DNA of 58,454 bases, from NCBI GenBank assembly GCA_016195825.1, contig JACPYV010000011.1, positions 1-58,454 on the forward strand, written 5' to 3'. The translations under genes and the position numbers were made by a program. The stretch is from Burkholderiales bacterium. GTDB taxonomy: Bacteria > Pseudomonadota > Gammaproteobacteria > Burkholderiales > Burkholderiaceae_C. The notes beneath the pieces are model-generated. The model had not been told where the DNA came from, searched no databases, and saw only the letters and a program-made list of their open reading frames with translations. Positions 8,595 through 19,798 of this stretch are shown here, in pieces; the stretch's first letter is position 1, and the number at the start of each line of letters is the position of its first letter.

Positions 8595-10099
8595 TCAGCC
8601 GTGAGCGAAGCTCGGCGCACCCTCGGCCTTCAGCACACCCGCCTGCACGAGCGCCGCGGCGCGTTCGATGTCGGGCGCGAGGTAGTGGTCGGCCGGCATG
8701 CTGGCGCAGTCGGCGCGCAGGCGCTGGTGCAAGGCCTCGACGGCTGCCGAGCTTTGCAGCGGGCGCAGGAAGTCGATGCCCTGCGCGGCGGCCAGCAGCT
8801 CGATGGCGACGATGTGGGCCGTGTTGTCCAGCATCGCGTGCAGGCGGCGTGCAGCGAAAGTGGCCATGGAGACATGGTCCTCCTGATTGGCGCTGGTCGG
8901 CAGGCTGTCGACGCTGGCTGGGTGGGCCAGGCTCTTGTTCTCGCTGGCCAGTGCCGCGGCGGTCACGTGGGCGATCATGAAGCCACTGTGCAGGCCGGCA
9001 TCGGCCGTCAGGAAGGGTGGCAGGCGCGAGATGCCCGGGTCGATCAGCATGGCGATGCGGCGCTCCGCTATGGCGCCCACCTCGGCGATGGCCAGCGCCA
9101 AGTTGTCGGCCGCGAAGGCCACCGGCTCGGCGTGGAAGTTGCCGCCGCTGACCATGCAGTCGTCGAACACCAGCGGGTTGTCGGTCACCGCATTGGCTTC
9201 GCGCACCAGCACTTGCGCCGCATGCCGCGCCTGGTCCAGGCAGGCGCCCATGACCTGGGGCTGGCATCGCAGGCAGTAGGGGTCTTGCACGCGCTCATCA
9301 CCCTCGCGATGGCTGGCGCGGATGGCACTGCCGGCCAGCAGCTCGCGGTAAATGCCGGCGACCTCGATCTGGCCGGGTTGGCCGCGCACCTGGTGGATGC
9401 GGTCGTCGAACGGGCCGTCGCTGCCGCGCGCGGCGTCCAGCGTCATTGCGCCGCTGGCCAGGGCCGTGCCGAACAGGCCTTCGAAGCGCAGCAGCGCATG
9501 CAGCGCCAGCGCCGTGCTGGCCTGCGTGCCATTGATGAGGGCCAGGCCTTCCTTGGCCGCCAGCGTCAGCGGCTGCAGGCCCAGGCGTGCCAGCTCGTCA
9601 CGCGCGGGGATCCGCTTGCCGCCGACCAGGGCCTCGCCTTCGCCCATCAGCGCCAGCGTCATGTGGGCCAACGGGGCCAGGTCGCCGCTCGCGCCCACCG
9701 AGCCCTGGCAGGGCACGTAGGGGATGAAGCCGGCGTTCAGTGCGTCCAGCAGCGCCTGCACGACGACGCGGCGCACGCCCGAGAAGCCGCGCGCCAGGCT
9801 GCCGGCCTTGGTTGCCAGCATCAGTCGCATGACCTCGGGCGACATGGGCCCGCCCACGCCCACCGCGTGGCTGCGGATGAGGTTGAGCTGCAGGGCCGCG
9901 AGCTGGTCCTTGGCGATGCGCGTGCTGGCCAGCTTGCCGAAGCCGGTGTTGACACCGTAGACCGGTGCGTCGCCAGCCGCGGCGGCGGCCACGCGTGCGG
10001 CGCTGGCGTCGATCGGGGCCCAGTCGTCAAGCTGCGGGGCGACGCGGCCGGCGGCGATGTCGGCAAGCTGGGTGAGTGTGAGTTGTCCTGGGATGAGTT

Positions 10100-10103
<4 letters not shown>
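8595..10103 (-). CDS. hutH: Histidine ammonia-lyase
   Basis: A 502-residue enzyme that deaminates L-histidine to trans-urocanate, the first step of histidine degradation. The Ala-Ser-Gly triplet that cyclises to the MIO electrophile is at about residues 138-140 in [12 protein letters not shown]. Other family blocks include [11 protein letters not shown] near residue 49, [14 protein letters not shown] in the middle, and [10 protein letters not shown] near the C-terminus. It is the second gene of the leftward hutU-hutH pair; its ATG overlaps the hutU stop as ATGA at 10100-10103. Expression should follow the hutU promoter at 11786-11814. Confidence 0.97.
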
Positions 10104-11761
<1,658 letters not shown>

Positions 11762-11785
11762 CGGGGACTCCTGAAAGTGCGGCGA

Positions 11786-11814
11786 ACTCTAGTTGTCTAT
11801 ACAAGTCAAGTCAA
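11786..11814 (-). promoter_or_regulatory. hutU promoter with HutC operator in the spacer
   Basis: On the minus strand a -35 box TTGACT (11809-11814) and a -10 box TAGAGT (11786-11791) are separated by exactly 17 bp. The spacer contains TTGTATAGACAA (11793-11804 on the other strand as TTGTCTATACAA), a near-perfect match to the TTGT..ACAA palindrome bound by HutC repressors. Binding would block RNA polymerase at hutUH. The same site lies 24 nt before hutC, so autorepression of the rightward hutC-D-I-G-F genes is likely. Confidence 0.75.
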
Positions 11815-11827
11815 CTAGGATGGTCGA

Positions 11828-12547
11828 ATGCCGAGAGCCGCCACCAGCCCCGAACCCCAATACCTGAAGGTCAAGAACCACCTGCGCGAGGGCATCGCCA
11901 GCGGCCACTGGGTGGCCGGCGACCTCCTGCCCAGCGAGGGCGCGCTGGTTGTGCAGTTCGAAGTCAGCCGCATGACGGTGAACCGCGCGCTGCGCGAGCT
12001 GGTGCAAGAGGGGCTGATCGAGCGCGTGCAGGGCGTGGGCAGCTTCGTAGCCCAGCTGCACCGCATCTCGTCGACCCTGAACGTGCGCGACGTGCACGAG
12101 GAGATCCTGGAGCGCGGCGGCTCGCACGAAGCACGCGTGCATGCGCTGACCCGTGGCAAGGCCACGCCGCAGCAGGCCGCGGAGCTGGGCCTCAAGCGTG
12201 GTGCTCCGGTGTTTCTGAGCCTGATCACGCACCTCGAAAACGGCGTTGCCATCCAGTGCGAGGAGCGCGCCGTCAACCCGGCCTGCGCACCTGACTATCT
12301 GGCGCAGGATTTCACGCGCATCACGCCCACGCATTACCTGCTGGACGTGGCGCCACTGTCCGAGGCGCGCTACATGATCGAGGCGGCACTGCCTGGCGAG
12401 GTCGAGGCCAAGCTGCTGGGCATCAACCGGCGCGACCCCTGCCTGGTGGTCAAGCGCATCACCTACAGCCGCGGCGTGGCGGTTACCAGCGTGAAGCTGA
12501 CTCACCCCGGCGTGCGTTACCAATTGCAAGGGAGCTTCTCGGCATGA
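11828..12547 (+). CDS. hutC: Histidine utilisation repressor, GntR family
   Basis: A 239-residue transcriptional repressor of the GntR/HutC subfamily. Residues about 15-78 form the winged helix-turn-helix (YLKVKNHLREGIASGHW ... RMTVNRALREL), and residues about 95-235 the UTRA effector domain, which in HutC binds urocanate and releases DNA. It heads the rightward half of the hut cluster and shares the control region at 11762-11827 with hutU. The operator-like palindrome there suggests it represses both directions and itself. Confidence 0.93.
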   Translation: MPRAATSPEPQYLKVKNHLREGIASGHWVAGDLLPSEGALVVQFEVSRMTVNRALRELVQEGLIERVQGVGSFVAQLHRISSTLNVRDVHEEILERGGSHEARVHALTRGKATPQQAAELGLKRGAPVFLSLITHLENGVAIQCEERAVNPACAPDYLAQDFTRITPTHYLLDVAPLSEARYMIEAALPGEVEAKLLGINRRDPCLVVKRITYSRGVAVTSVKLTHPGVRYQLQGSFSA

Positions 12548-12613
12548 GCTTTGCTGGCCGGAGCTGCGGAGAATGCGCGGTTCCCCGAGTGAGGTCGAGT
12601 CAAGGGTAAGAAC

Positions 12614-13153
12614 ATGAGTTGGAGCAAGGTCAGCGCGACCGATGTGGAGCCGCAGCCATGGAAGAACGGCGGCGGCACGACGCGCGAGCTGCTCGCGTGG
12701 CCGCATGCGCACGACTGGGCATTGCGCGTCAGCGTCGCCCGTGTGGAGCGCGATGGGCCGTTCTCGGCCTTCCCCGGCGTGCACCGCTGGCTGGCCGTCA
12801 TCGGCGGCGCGGGCCTGCGCTTGTTCGACTGGCCGCAAAGCGTCGGCGACGAGCCGCTGCGCTTCGACGGCGGCCTGGCACCCGAGGCCGAGCTCATCAA
12901 GGGCCCGGCCGACGTCTTCAACGTGATGGAGCGGCGCGGCAACCTGGAGGTGGAGTCGGCTGCCCACGTGCTGCTGCCCACGACGCCCTGGGTGGGCTTG
13001 TTCACGGTCAAGGGAGGCCTGCTGGAGCATGGCCACCGCGCGATGCCGATGGCGCCGCTGACGCTGGCCTGGTGCGAGCAGCCGGTGGCGCAAAGCTGCG
13101 TCTTCACCGGCGAGGGCCACGCCTGGTGGCTGACCTGGAGCCAGGAAGGATGA
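12614..13153 (+). CDS. hutD: HutD-family protein
   Basis: A 179-residue HutD protein of the cupin-like HutD/Ves family. The signature [13 protein letters not shown] lies at residues about 14-26, followed by [22 protein letters not shown]. HutD is required for normal growth on histidine in Pseudomonas and is proposed to limit hut activity, but its biochemical role is unsettled. It sits between hutC (66-nt gap) and hutI (4-nt gap) in the rightward operon. Start at 12614 is preceded by an AAGGGTAAG Shine-Dalgarno-like run. Confidence 0.88.
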   Translation: MSWSKVSATDVEPQPWKNGGGTTRELLAWPHAHDWALRVSVARVERDGPFSAFPGVHRWLAVIGGAGLRLFDWPQSVGDEPLRFDGGLAPEAELIKGPADVFNVMERRGNLEVESAAHVLLPTTPWVGLFTVKGGLLEHGHRAMPMAPLTLAWCEQPVAQSCVFTGEGHAWWLTWSQEG

Positions 13154-13157
13154 CGGC

Positions 13158-14345
13158 ATGAAGCTGTGGCGTGGCGGCCGGCTGGCCACGCTGGCCGGCG
13201 ACAGCGGCTGGGGGCTCATCGACGATGGCGCGCTGCTGGTCGACGGCGGTCGGCTGCGATGGGTCGGGCCGACCGGCGAGTTGCCGCCGGAGGCTGCCGG
13301 CGCCGACGTCGTCGAGCTGGGCGGCGCGCTCGTCACGCCGGGCCTGGTGGACTGCCACACCCACCTGGTCTACGGCGGCAGCCGCGCCAGTGAGTTCGAG
13401 CAGCGCCTGCATGGCGCCAGCTATGCCGACATCGCCAAGGCCGGCGGCGGCATCCGTTCCACCGTGGCCGCGACGCGCGCTGCCAGCGAGGCCGAGCTGC
13501 TGGCGGCAGCCACCAAGCGTGCCCACGCGCTGATGCGCGAAGGCGTGACGACGCTGGAGGTCAAGTCCGGTTACGGCCTGGACGCTGCCACCGAGGCGCG
13601 CATGCTGCGTGTCGCGCGCCGACTGGCCGGCCTGGGCCTGGACGTGCGCACCACCTACCTCGCCGCGCACGCGCTGCCGCCCGAGTTCGCCGATGCCGAC
13701 GACTACATCGCCGCCGTCTGCCGGTGGCTGCCCGACCTGCAAGCGCAAGGCCTGGTCGATGCCGTTGATGCGTTCTGCGAGCACATCGCCTTTAGCCCGG
13801 TCCAGGTCGGGCGCGTGTTCGACGCGGCCCAGCGCCTGGGTCTGCCGGTCAAGCTGCATGCCGAGCAGCTGAGCGACCAGGGCGGCGCCCAGCTCGCGGC
13901 CAGCCACCGGGCGCTGTCCTGCGATCACCTGGAGTTTCTGAGCCCTGCCGGCGTCCAGGCCATGGCCGAGGCCGGCACGGTCGCCGTGCTGCTGCCCGGC
14001 GCCTTCTACGCACTGCGCGAAACCGTGCTGCCGCCCATCGCCGCGCTGCGCGAGGCCGGCGTGCCCATCGCGATCGCGACCGACCACAACCCGGGCAGTT
14101 CGCCCACGCTGTCGCCGCTGCTGATGTTGAACATGGCCTGCGTGCTGTTCCGGCTGACGCCCGAGGAAGCGATGCGCGGCCTGACCGTCCATGGCGCCCG
14201 CGCGCTGGGCCTCGCGGACCGCGGCCAGTTGGTGGCCGGTCAGCGTGCCGACTTCTGCATCTGGGATAGCGCCCACCCGCGCGAGCTGGCAGCATGCTTC
14301 GGTCACAACCCGCTGACAAAGCGGGTGTTCCAGGGAGAAGCATGA
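13158..14345 (+). CDS. hutI: Imidazolonepropionase
   Basis: A 395-residue metal-dependent amidohydrolase that opens 4-imidazolone-5-propionate to N-formimino-L-glutamate, the third step of histidine breakdown. The metal site begins with HTHLVYGG, and further ligand blocks are [19 protein letters not shown] and [14 protein letters not shown]. The substrate-binding [18 protein letters not shown] is also characteristic. Its stop overlaps the hutG start as ATGA (14342-14345). Length is normal. Confidence 0.96.
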   Translation: MKLWRGGRLATLAGDSGWGLIDDGALLVDGGRLRWVGPTGELPPEAAGADVVELGGALVTPGLVDCHTHLVYGGSRASEFEQRLHGASYADIAKAGGGIRSTVAATRAASEAELLAAATKRAHALMREGVTTLEVKSGYGLDAATEARMLRVARRLAGLGLDVRTTYLAAHALPPEFADADDYIAAVCRWLPDLQAQGLVDAVDAFCEHIAFSPVQVGRVFDAAQRLGLPVKLHAEQLSDQGGAQLAASHRALSCDHLEFLSPAGVQAMAEAGTVAVLLPGAFYALRETVLPPIAALREAGVPIAIATDHNPGSSPTLSPLLMLNMACVLFRLTPEEAMRGLTVHGARALGLADRGQLVAGQRADFCIWDSAHPRELAACFGHNPLTKRVFQGEA

Positions 14346-15142
14346 GCGTCTATCGTCTTCAGCAGGGCCGTGTGCCGCTGCTGATTAGCCTGCCGCATGT
14401 CGGCACCGAGATCCCGCCGGAGATCGCCCAACGCCTGGTGCCGCGTGCGCTGATCAGCGAGGACAGCGATTGGCACCTGGAGCGGCTGTACCGCCCGTTG
14501 GCCGAGGCGCTGGGTGCCAGCCTCATCGTGCCGCGCTACAGCCGCTACGTCATCGACCTGAACCGCCCGCCGGACGACCAGCCGCTCTACCCCGGCGCCG
14601 CCGGAGGCACCGGCTTGGTGCCCACGCGCTTTTTCACGGACGACCCGCTCTACATCGACGGCGCCGAGCCCGATGCGGCCGCCGTCGCCGTGCGGCGCGA
14701 GGCGTATTGGCAGCCCTACCACCAGGCGCTGGTCGCTGAGCTGCAGCGGCTGCGCGCGCAGCACGGCCACGCGCTACTGTTCGACGGCCACAGCATTCGC
14801 TCCGAGCTGCCCTGGCTGTTCGACGGCGAGCTGCCGGCGCTCAACCTCGGCACGGCCGACGGCGCATCCTGCGCGCCCGTCATCACCCAACGGCTGGGAG
14901 AGGTGCTGGCCGGCCAGCAGCGCTTCAGCCAGGTCGTCAACGGCCGCTTCAAGGGCGGCTACATCACGCGCCACTACGGCCGGCCGCACGACGGCATCCA
15001 CGCCGTGCAGCTGGAGATGTGCCAGCGCTGCTACATGGACGAGGCGCAGGACCCGCGCACCGCCTACGACGAAGCCGGCGCGGCCCAGGTCGCGCCGCTG
15101 ATCGAACAGATGTTGAAAGAGTTGCTCGCATGCCGGCCCTGA
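14342..15142 (+). CDS. hutG: N-formylglutamate deformylase
   Basis: A 266-residue zinc amidohydrolase that splits N-formyl-L-glutamate into glutamate and formate, the last step of the five-step histidine pathway. Family motifs include [34 protein letters not shown] and [20 protein letters not shown]. The start at 14342 gives the family start ([19 protein letters not shown]); an earlier in-frame codon lies inside hutI. It overlaps hutI by 4 nt and hutF by 13 nt, so the enzymes of the lower pathway are co-translated. Together with hutF this shows the formimidoylglutamate deiminase route rather than direct HutG formiminohydrolase. Confidence 0.94.
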   Translation: MSVYRLQQGRVPLLISLPHVGTEIPPEIAQRLVPRALISEDSDWHLERLYRPLAEALGASLIVPRYSRYVIDLNRPPDDQPLYPGAAGGTGLVPTRFFTDDPLYIDGAEPDAAAVAVRREAYWQPYHQALVAELQRLRAQHGHALLFDGHSIRSELPWLFDGELPALNLGTADGASCAPVITQRLGEVLAGQQRFSQVVNGRFKGGYITRHYGRPHDGIHAVQLEMCQRCYMDEAQDPRTAYDEAGAAQVAPLIEQMLKELLACRP

Positions 15143-16524
15143 AACGACTGCACGCCCCACTGGCCTGGGTGTCTGGCCGCTGGCAGCGCGACGTGCTGTT
15201 GACCGTCGATGCGACCGGCCACTGGTCCGAGATCACCGTCAACCTGCCCGCACCGCCCGATGCCGAACGGTTGGCCGGTCCCATCATTCCCAGCCTCGTC
15301 AACGCGCACAGCCACGCTTTTCAGCGCGCTTTCGTGGGCTTGGCCGAGCGGCGCGAGGCCGGCCACGACGATTTCTGGAGCTGGCGCGACCGCATGTATG
15401 CGCTGGCGCTGCGCATTTCGCCGCAGCAGCTGCGCGCGGTGGCCGGCCAGCTGTATGCAGAGATGCTGCGTGGCGGCTACACGCAGGTGTGCGAGTTCCA
15501 CTACCTGCACCATGCCGCCGACGCGGCCCATGGCGGCCAGGCCTTCGACGACGAGCTGGACATGGCCTGGGCGCTGGCCGCTGCCGCGGAGGATGTGGGC
15601 ATCGGCCTCACGCTGCTGCCGGTGGTCTATACCCGAAGCGGCTTCAACGCCACCGGCCTGCGCCCGGACCAGCACCGCTTCGCCGCCGACGCCGACTGGG
15701 CCTGGCGGGCCTGCCAGCGCGTCATGGCTGCAGGGCTGCCGCGGGTCAACGCCGGGGTGGCGCTGCACTCACTGCGCGGAGCGTCGGCGGATGACATCGC
15801 GCGGCTGCTGGGCCTGGTCGGCGGCGCCGACCTGCCCCTGCACATCCATGTCGCCGAGCAGACGGCCGAGGTGGCCGACTGCCTGGCAGCGACGGGCATG
15901 CGCCCTCTGCAGTGGCTGGCCGCGCGGGGGCCGCTGGACCCGCGCTGGCAGCTGGTGCACGCCACCCATGCCGAGCCGGCCGAGATCGAGGCCGTGGCGC
16001 TCAGCGGCGCCGGCATCGTCATCTGCCCCGGCACTGAGGCCAATCTGGGCGATGGCCTGACGGATCTGCCGCGCTGGCTGGCTGGCGGCGTGCCGCTGAC
16101 GGTGGGCTCGGACAGCCAGGTCACGCGCGGCTGGGTGGAGGAGCTGCGCTGGCTGGAATACGGCCAGCGCCTGGCCCTGCGCCAGCGCAACATCGCAGCG
16201 GTGCCGGGGACGCAGCCGTCCAGCGCGGCGCGGCTGTTCGACGCGGCGGTGGCGGGTGGCGCCCGCGCGGCCGGCTTCTCGGCCTGGGGCCTGACGCCCG
16301 GCGCGCGCGCCGATGCGCTGGTGCTGAACCGTGATGCGGACACGCTGCGCGGCCTGCCCGACGATGCCTTGCTGGACGCCGTGATCTTCGGCAGCAACGG
16401 CTCGCCCTGGCAGTCGGTCTGGGTCGCCGGCCGCGCGCGGCCCTGGCGGGCGCCGCAGCGCGTGGGCGATGCCTTCGAGGTGGCCATGCAGGAGCTGTGG
16501 CGGCCCGACACCAAATCCGCCTGA
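15130..16524 (+). CDS. hutF: Formimidoylglutamate deiminase
   Basis: A 464-residue amidohydrolase that deaminates N-formimino-L-glutamate to N-formyl-L-glutamate, feeding HutG. The zinc site is VNAHSHAFQRAFVGLAERR, with later ligands in HIHVAEQTAEV, VHATHAE and VGSDSQVTR. The start at 15130 ([14 protein letters not shown]) overlaps the end of hutG by 13 nt and gives the normal family length of about 455-465 aa. It is the last gene of the hut operon; no histidine or urocanate transporter is present in the window. Confidence 0.95.
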   Translation: MPALKRLHAPLAWVSGRWQRDVLLTVDATGHWSEITVNLPAPPDAERLAGPIIPSLVNAHSHAFQRAFVGLAERREAGHDDFWSWRDRMYALALRISPQQLRAVAGQLYAEMLRGGYTQVCEFHYLHHAADAAHGGQAFDDELDMAWALAAAAEDVGIGLTLLPVVYTRSGFNATGLRPDQHRFAADADWAWRACQRVMAAGLPRVNAGVALHSLRGASADDIARLLGLVGGADLPLHIHVAEQTAEVADCLAATGMRPLQWLAARGPLDPRWQLVHATHAEPAEIEAVALSGAGIVICPGTEANLGDGLTDLPRWLAGGVPLTVGSDSQVTRGWVEELRWLEYGQRLALRQRNIAAVPGTQPSSAARLFDAAVAGGARAAGFSAWGLTPGARADALVLNRDADTLRGLPDDALLDAVIFGSNGSPWQSVWVAGRARPWRAPQRVGDAFEVAMQELWRPDTKSA

Positions 16525-16670
16525 TGCTTGGCTGCCGAATCACAAACGACTAGTCTCCTGCCACGACCTCTCATAAATCACGCCGCTGTGATCACGCTGG
16601 TCGGCTGGCTGCGGCTGCGAGGGACAACGGTGCCGCCCGTTGCGGCTGGTGTTTGTGTGGAGGAGTGGCG

Positions 16671-18224
16671 ATGAAGCTCAGTGATTTCACGATCAAGGCA
16701 CGCCTGCTTGCGCTGGCCGCCCTCGCGGTGGCGGCCATGCTGGTCGTCGGCCTGCAGGGCCTGCGCAGCCTGTCGCAGTCCAAGGCCGAGTTCGTTCATT
16801 ACGTGGACAACGACGTCGAGTCGCTGACCCAACTGGCCGGCATCCGTGCTGGCGTCGGCAACCTGCGCCGCTACGAGAAGGACTTGCTCATCAACCTTGC
16901 GGATGCCAAGGCCGTCGAGCGCTACCGCAAGGAGTGGAACGAAACCTTCGACAAGGTCTCCACCAGCCTGGACAAGATCGGCAAACTCGACATCCCGGAC
17001 GATGTGAAGCGCATGCCGGCGGAGCTGCAGAAGGCGTTGCAGGACTACCGCGGTGGCTTCAGCGGCATCCTGGAGCGCGTGGCCAAGGGCGAATTCACCG
17101 ACACCGCCTCGGCCAACCAGGCGATGGAGCCCGTCAAGGGCCCGGTGCGGGCGCTCGACAAGGCGTTGGCGGAGATGACGGAGAAGGTCGACCAGCACTC
17201 GGTCCGGCAGGTGGCGCTGCTGGACGAGCATGAGAAAGACATCCGCCTGAACCTGACGCTGGTGGTCATCGGCGCGGTGCTGCTGCTGGTGGCGTACACG
17301 GCCTTCAATATCCGCTCCATCCTGGCGCCGCTGGCTTATGCCGTGAAGACGGCCGAGCGCATCGCCGGGCAGGACCTCAGCCAGCCCGTGCGCGTCGACG
17401 GCCGCGACGAGACGGCCGCCGTCATGCGCGGCGTGCAGGGCATGCAGGACTCGCTGTCCAAGGTTGTCTCCGGCGTGCGCCGCAGCACCGACAGCATCGC
17501 CCACGCGTCGCGCGAGGTGGCAGTGGGCAGCCAGGACCTGAGCAACCGCACCGAGCAGGCCGCGTCCAACCTGCAGGAGACGGCCTCGGCCATGGAAGAA
17601 CTGACGGCGAGCGTTACCCACAACGCCGAGTCCGCGCGCCAGGCCAACCAGCTGGCCGGCGACGCTGCCGAGGTGGCGCGCCGCGGCGGCGCGGTGGTGG
17701 ACGAGGTGGTGCAGACCATGGGCCGCATCAGCGCGTCGTCGCACAAGATCAGCGACATCATCTCGGTCATCGATGGCATCGCCTTCCAGACCAACATCCT
17801 CGCGCTGAACGCCGCCGTCGAGGCCGCGCGCGCCGGCGAGCAAGGCCGGGGTTTCGCCGTCGTCGCCAGCGAGGTGCGCACCCTGGCCCAGCGCTCCGCC
17901 GAGGCAGCCAAGGAGATCAAGACGCTCATCACGCGCAGCGGCGAGAACGTGGACGGCGGCACGGCGCTGGTGGCCCAGGCCGGCGGCACGATGAAGGAGA
18001 TCATCGAAGCCATCGCCCGCGTCAGTGCTATCGTGTCCGAGATCAGCCTCGCCACCGGCGAGCAGAGCACGGGCATCGGCCAGATTGGCCAGGCCATCGC
18101 GGGCCTGGACCAGATGACGCAGCAGAACGCAGCGCTGGTGGAGGAGTCCGCCGCCGCGGCCGTCAGCCTGCAGCAGCAGGCCGACGAGCTGTCGCGGTCG
18201 GTGGCCGTCTTCAGGCTGAACTGA
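16671..18224 (+). CDS. Methyl-accepting chemotaxis protein
   Basis: A 517-residue inner-membrane chemoreceptor. TM1 spans about residues 10-30, a helical ligand-binding region of the four-helix-bundle type spans 32-190, TM2 lies at about 194-214, and a HAMP segment follows (about 215-265). The cytoplasmic signalling domain carries the invariant hairpin tip [20 protein letters not shown] and flanking methylation helices. It ends at FRLN without a CheR-tethering pentapeptide. The start at 16671 is supported by GGAGGAG at 16659-16665. The ligand is unknown. It overlaps the convergent asparaginase gene by 14 nt. Confidence 0.95.
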   Translation: MKLSDFTIKARLLALAALAVAAMLVVGLQGLRSLSQSKAEFVHYVDNDVESLTQLAGIRAGVGNLRRYEKDLLINLADAKAVERYRKEWNETFDKVSTSLDKIGKLDIPDDVKRMPAELQKALQDYRGGFSGILERVAKGEFTDTASANQAMEPVKGPVRALDKALAEMTEKVDQHSVRQVALLDEHEKDIRLNLTLVVIGAVLLLVAYTAFNIRSILAPLAYAVKTAERIAGQDLSQPVRVDGRDETAAVMRGVQGMQDSLSKVVSGVRRSTDSIAHASREVAVGSQDLSNRTEQAASNLQETASAMEELTASVTHNAESARQANQLAGDAAEVARRGGAVVDEVVQTMGRISASSHKISDIISVIDGIAFQTNILALNAAVEAARAGEQGRGFAVVASEVRTLAQRSAEAAKEIKTLITRSGENVDGGTALVAQAGGTMKEIIEAIARVSAIVSEISLATGEQSTGIGQIGQAIAGLDQMTQQNAALVEESAAAAVSLQQQADELSRSVAVFRLN

Positions 18225-19245
18225 GCGCGCTGGTCAGGGCGTCGGCAGGCCGCAGCGCGCCAACACCGGTGCCGCGCCAGTTGCGCAGCTCGAGGTGGCT
18301 GTAGCCGCGCAGTACGTCGTCCTCGGTGTGCAGCAGCGCCTGCGCGACGGCGGCCATCGCTGCCTCGGCGCCGCGGGCCGCGCCGTCGTCGATCTTCAAC
18401 GCCACGCCCAGACCCAGCTCGGGCAGCGCCGCGCAGTAGACGCCCTCGGCGCCGATCTTGCAGAACAGCCGCTCGCCGAAGGCCTGCATGACTAGGGTGT
18501 CGAAGCGGTCCGTGCCGCCCACCATGAAGGGCGCCGCAGCCACGGCCTGACGCAGCCGGCGTGCGGCGCGCGCGTTGGCGTCGGACAGGCCATGGCCCGT
18601 GCCGCAGCGGGCAAAGGCCAGTGCCAGCGCGCGCAGCGGCAGCGCAAAGGTCGGGATGGAGCAGCCGTCGATGCCGCGTGGCGCCTGCTCGACGTCCACA
18701 CCGGTGGCCGCCGACAGCGCCGCCGACACCTCGCGCATCACCGGGTGGTCGGCCGCCACGTAGCCGCGCGCGAACTCGGCCGGATCGGCGCCGGCATGGC
18801 GCGCCATCGCGCAGGCGACGCAGACGAAGCCGCTGTGCTTGCCCGAGCAGTTGTTGTGCAGCGGCGTGGCCACCTCGCCGCGCGCCACCATGCCACGCAG
18901 CACCGGCTCGCGGCTGGGCCATTGCGTGCCGCACTCCAACACGGCCTGGTTCAGCCCCAGCCTGGCCAGCACGCCGGCCGATGTGGCCACATGCTCGGGC
19001 TCGCCGCTGTGCGACGCGCAGGCAATGGACAGCTCGGCATCGGTCAACCCGAATGTGTCGGCCGCGCCGCTGGCCACCAGCGGCAGCGCCTGCAGCAGCT
19101 TGACGGCGGAGCGCGGGAAGATGGGGCGGTCGATGTCGCCCAGCGCGGTGTGCACGGTGCCCGAGGTGTCGACGATGGCCAGCGCGCCAGCGTGGCGCGA
19201 TTCGACGGCGCTGCCGCGCAGGACTTCGATGAGGACAGGATTCAT
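18211..19245 (-). CDS. ansA: L-asparaginase II (Rhizobium etli-type)
   Basis: A 344-residue asparaginase of the thermolabile class typified by Rhizobium etli AnsA, unrelated to the classical bacterial enzymes, hydrolysing L-asparagine to aspartate and ammonia. Conserved blocks are [33 protein letters not shown] (containing the S-x-x-K pair), [12 protein letters not shown] and [14 protein letters not shown]. The start at 19245 ([12 protein letters not shown]) matches the family; a longer in-frame extension begins with unrelated residues. It is convergent with the chemoreceptor gene and has no obvious operon partner. Confidence 0.9.
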   Translation of the reverse strand: MNPVLIEVLRGSAVESRHAGALAIVDTSGTVHTALGDIDRPIFPRSAVKLLQALPLVASGAADTFGLTDAELSIACASHSGEPEHVATSAGVLARLGLNQAVLECGTQWPSREPVLRGMVARGEVATPLHNNCSGKHSGFVCVACAMARHAGADPAEFARGYVAADHPVMREVSAALSAATGVDVEQAPRGIDGCSIPTFALPLRALALAFARCGTGHGLSDANARAARRLRQAVAAAPFMVGGTDRFDTLVMQAFGERLFCKIGAEGVYCAALPELGLGVALKIDDGAARGAEAAMAAVAQALLHTEDDVLRGYSHLELRNWRGTGVGALRPADALTSALSSA

Positions 19246-19412
19246 CTGCGCATCATGCAAGAAAGAGCCAGGCCCGTCGCCTGAGGCGGGGTCAGGCCTG
19301 CGGCCGGTGGATCGGAGCCGCCTGGCTGCCTCCTTCAGTTTCAACGCCAGACCCCTTCATTCAAGGGGAAGGCCGGTGACGGTGATGCGGTCGGGGAACC
19401 GTTGGATATCAA

Positions 19413-19433
19413 GTGACCGGCAGTGATGGTCAC
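19413..19433. repeat. Inverted repeat upstream of the PEP-CTERM gene
   Basis: GTGACC (19413-19418) and GGTCAC (19428-19433) form a perfect 6-bp inverted repeat with a 9-nt spacer, 62 nt before the PEP-CTERM start codon, in the 249-nt region shared with the divergent asparaginase gene. It could be a regulator binding site; nothing else supports this. Confidence 0.35.
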
Positions 19434-19494
19434 GCATTGGCACTCATGGGTCCGTCCGTCGCGGTGGACCTGCACAACCAAGTGAGGAACTGAT

Positions 19495-19758
19495 ATGCGC
19501 AATCGACTTCGAATGGTTTCGCTCATCCTGAGCCTGACGCTGTCCGCGACCGCCCATGCCGCCGCCGCTGACGACGGTGGTGGCGGTGGAGGAGGAGGTG
19601 GCGGCAGCAGCGGCGGTGGCACCCCCGGCAACCCGGGCACCACGAATACCGTGCCGGAGCCCGGTTCGGTGGCGCTGGTCGGGTTGGGGCTGGCAGTGGC
19701 CGCGGTGGCACGGCGTGTCCGGCACCGTCAGCCCTCCGATCTGCAGCCGCGGGACTGA
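19495..19758 (+). CDS. Small glycine-rich PEP-CTERM sorted protein
   Basis: An 87-residue exported protein made almost entirely of processing signals. Residues 1-22 are a signal peptide ending HAA. A low-complexity DD-G10-SSGGG linker follows (27-42). The C-terminus is a classical PEP-CTERM sorting signal: VPEPGS at 53-58, a hydrophobic helix at about 59-71 and the basic cluster RRVRHR at 73-78. Such signals are cleaved by exosortase (EpsH/XrtA family), and these proteins accompany exopolysaccharide and biofilm production. No exosortase lies in the window. A GAGG Shine-Dalgarno element lies at 19484-19487. The mature product would be only about 30-35 residues, mostly glycine. Confidence 0.85.
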   Translation: MRNRLRMVSLILSLTLSATAHAAAADDGGGGGGGGGGSSGGGTPGNPGTTNTVPEPGSVALVGLGLAVAAVARRVRHRQPSDLQPRD

Positions 19759-19770
19759 ACGTTCCGCTGG

Positions 19771-19796
19771 GGCCGGGGGGCTGGGCTCCCCCGGCC
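19771..19796. terminator. GC-rich hairpin between convergent genes
   Basis: GGCCGGGGG (19771-19779) pairs perfectly with CCCCCGGCC (19788-19796) around an 8-nt loop. It fills the 40-nt gap between the convergent PEP-CTERM and diguanylate cyclase genes and could end transcription in both directions, although no T-run follows on either strand. Confidence 0.5.
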
Positions 19797-19798
19797 GT

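Noticed and set aside
19431..19455. Possible sigma-54 promoter (TGGCAC) ahead of the PEP-CTERM gene
   Set aside because: The -24 GG is present but the -12 GC is missing at the required 10-nt spacing (TC is found).
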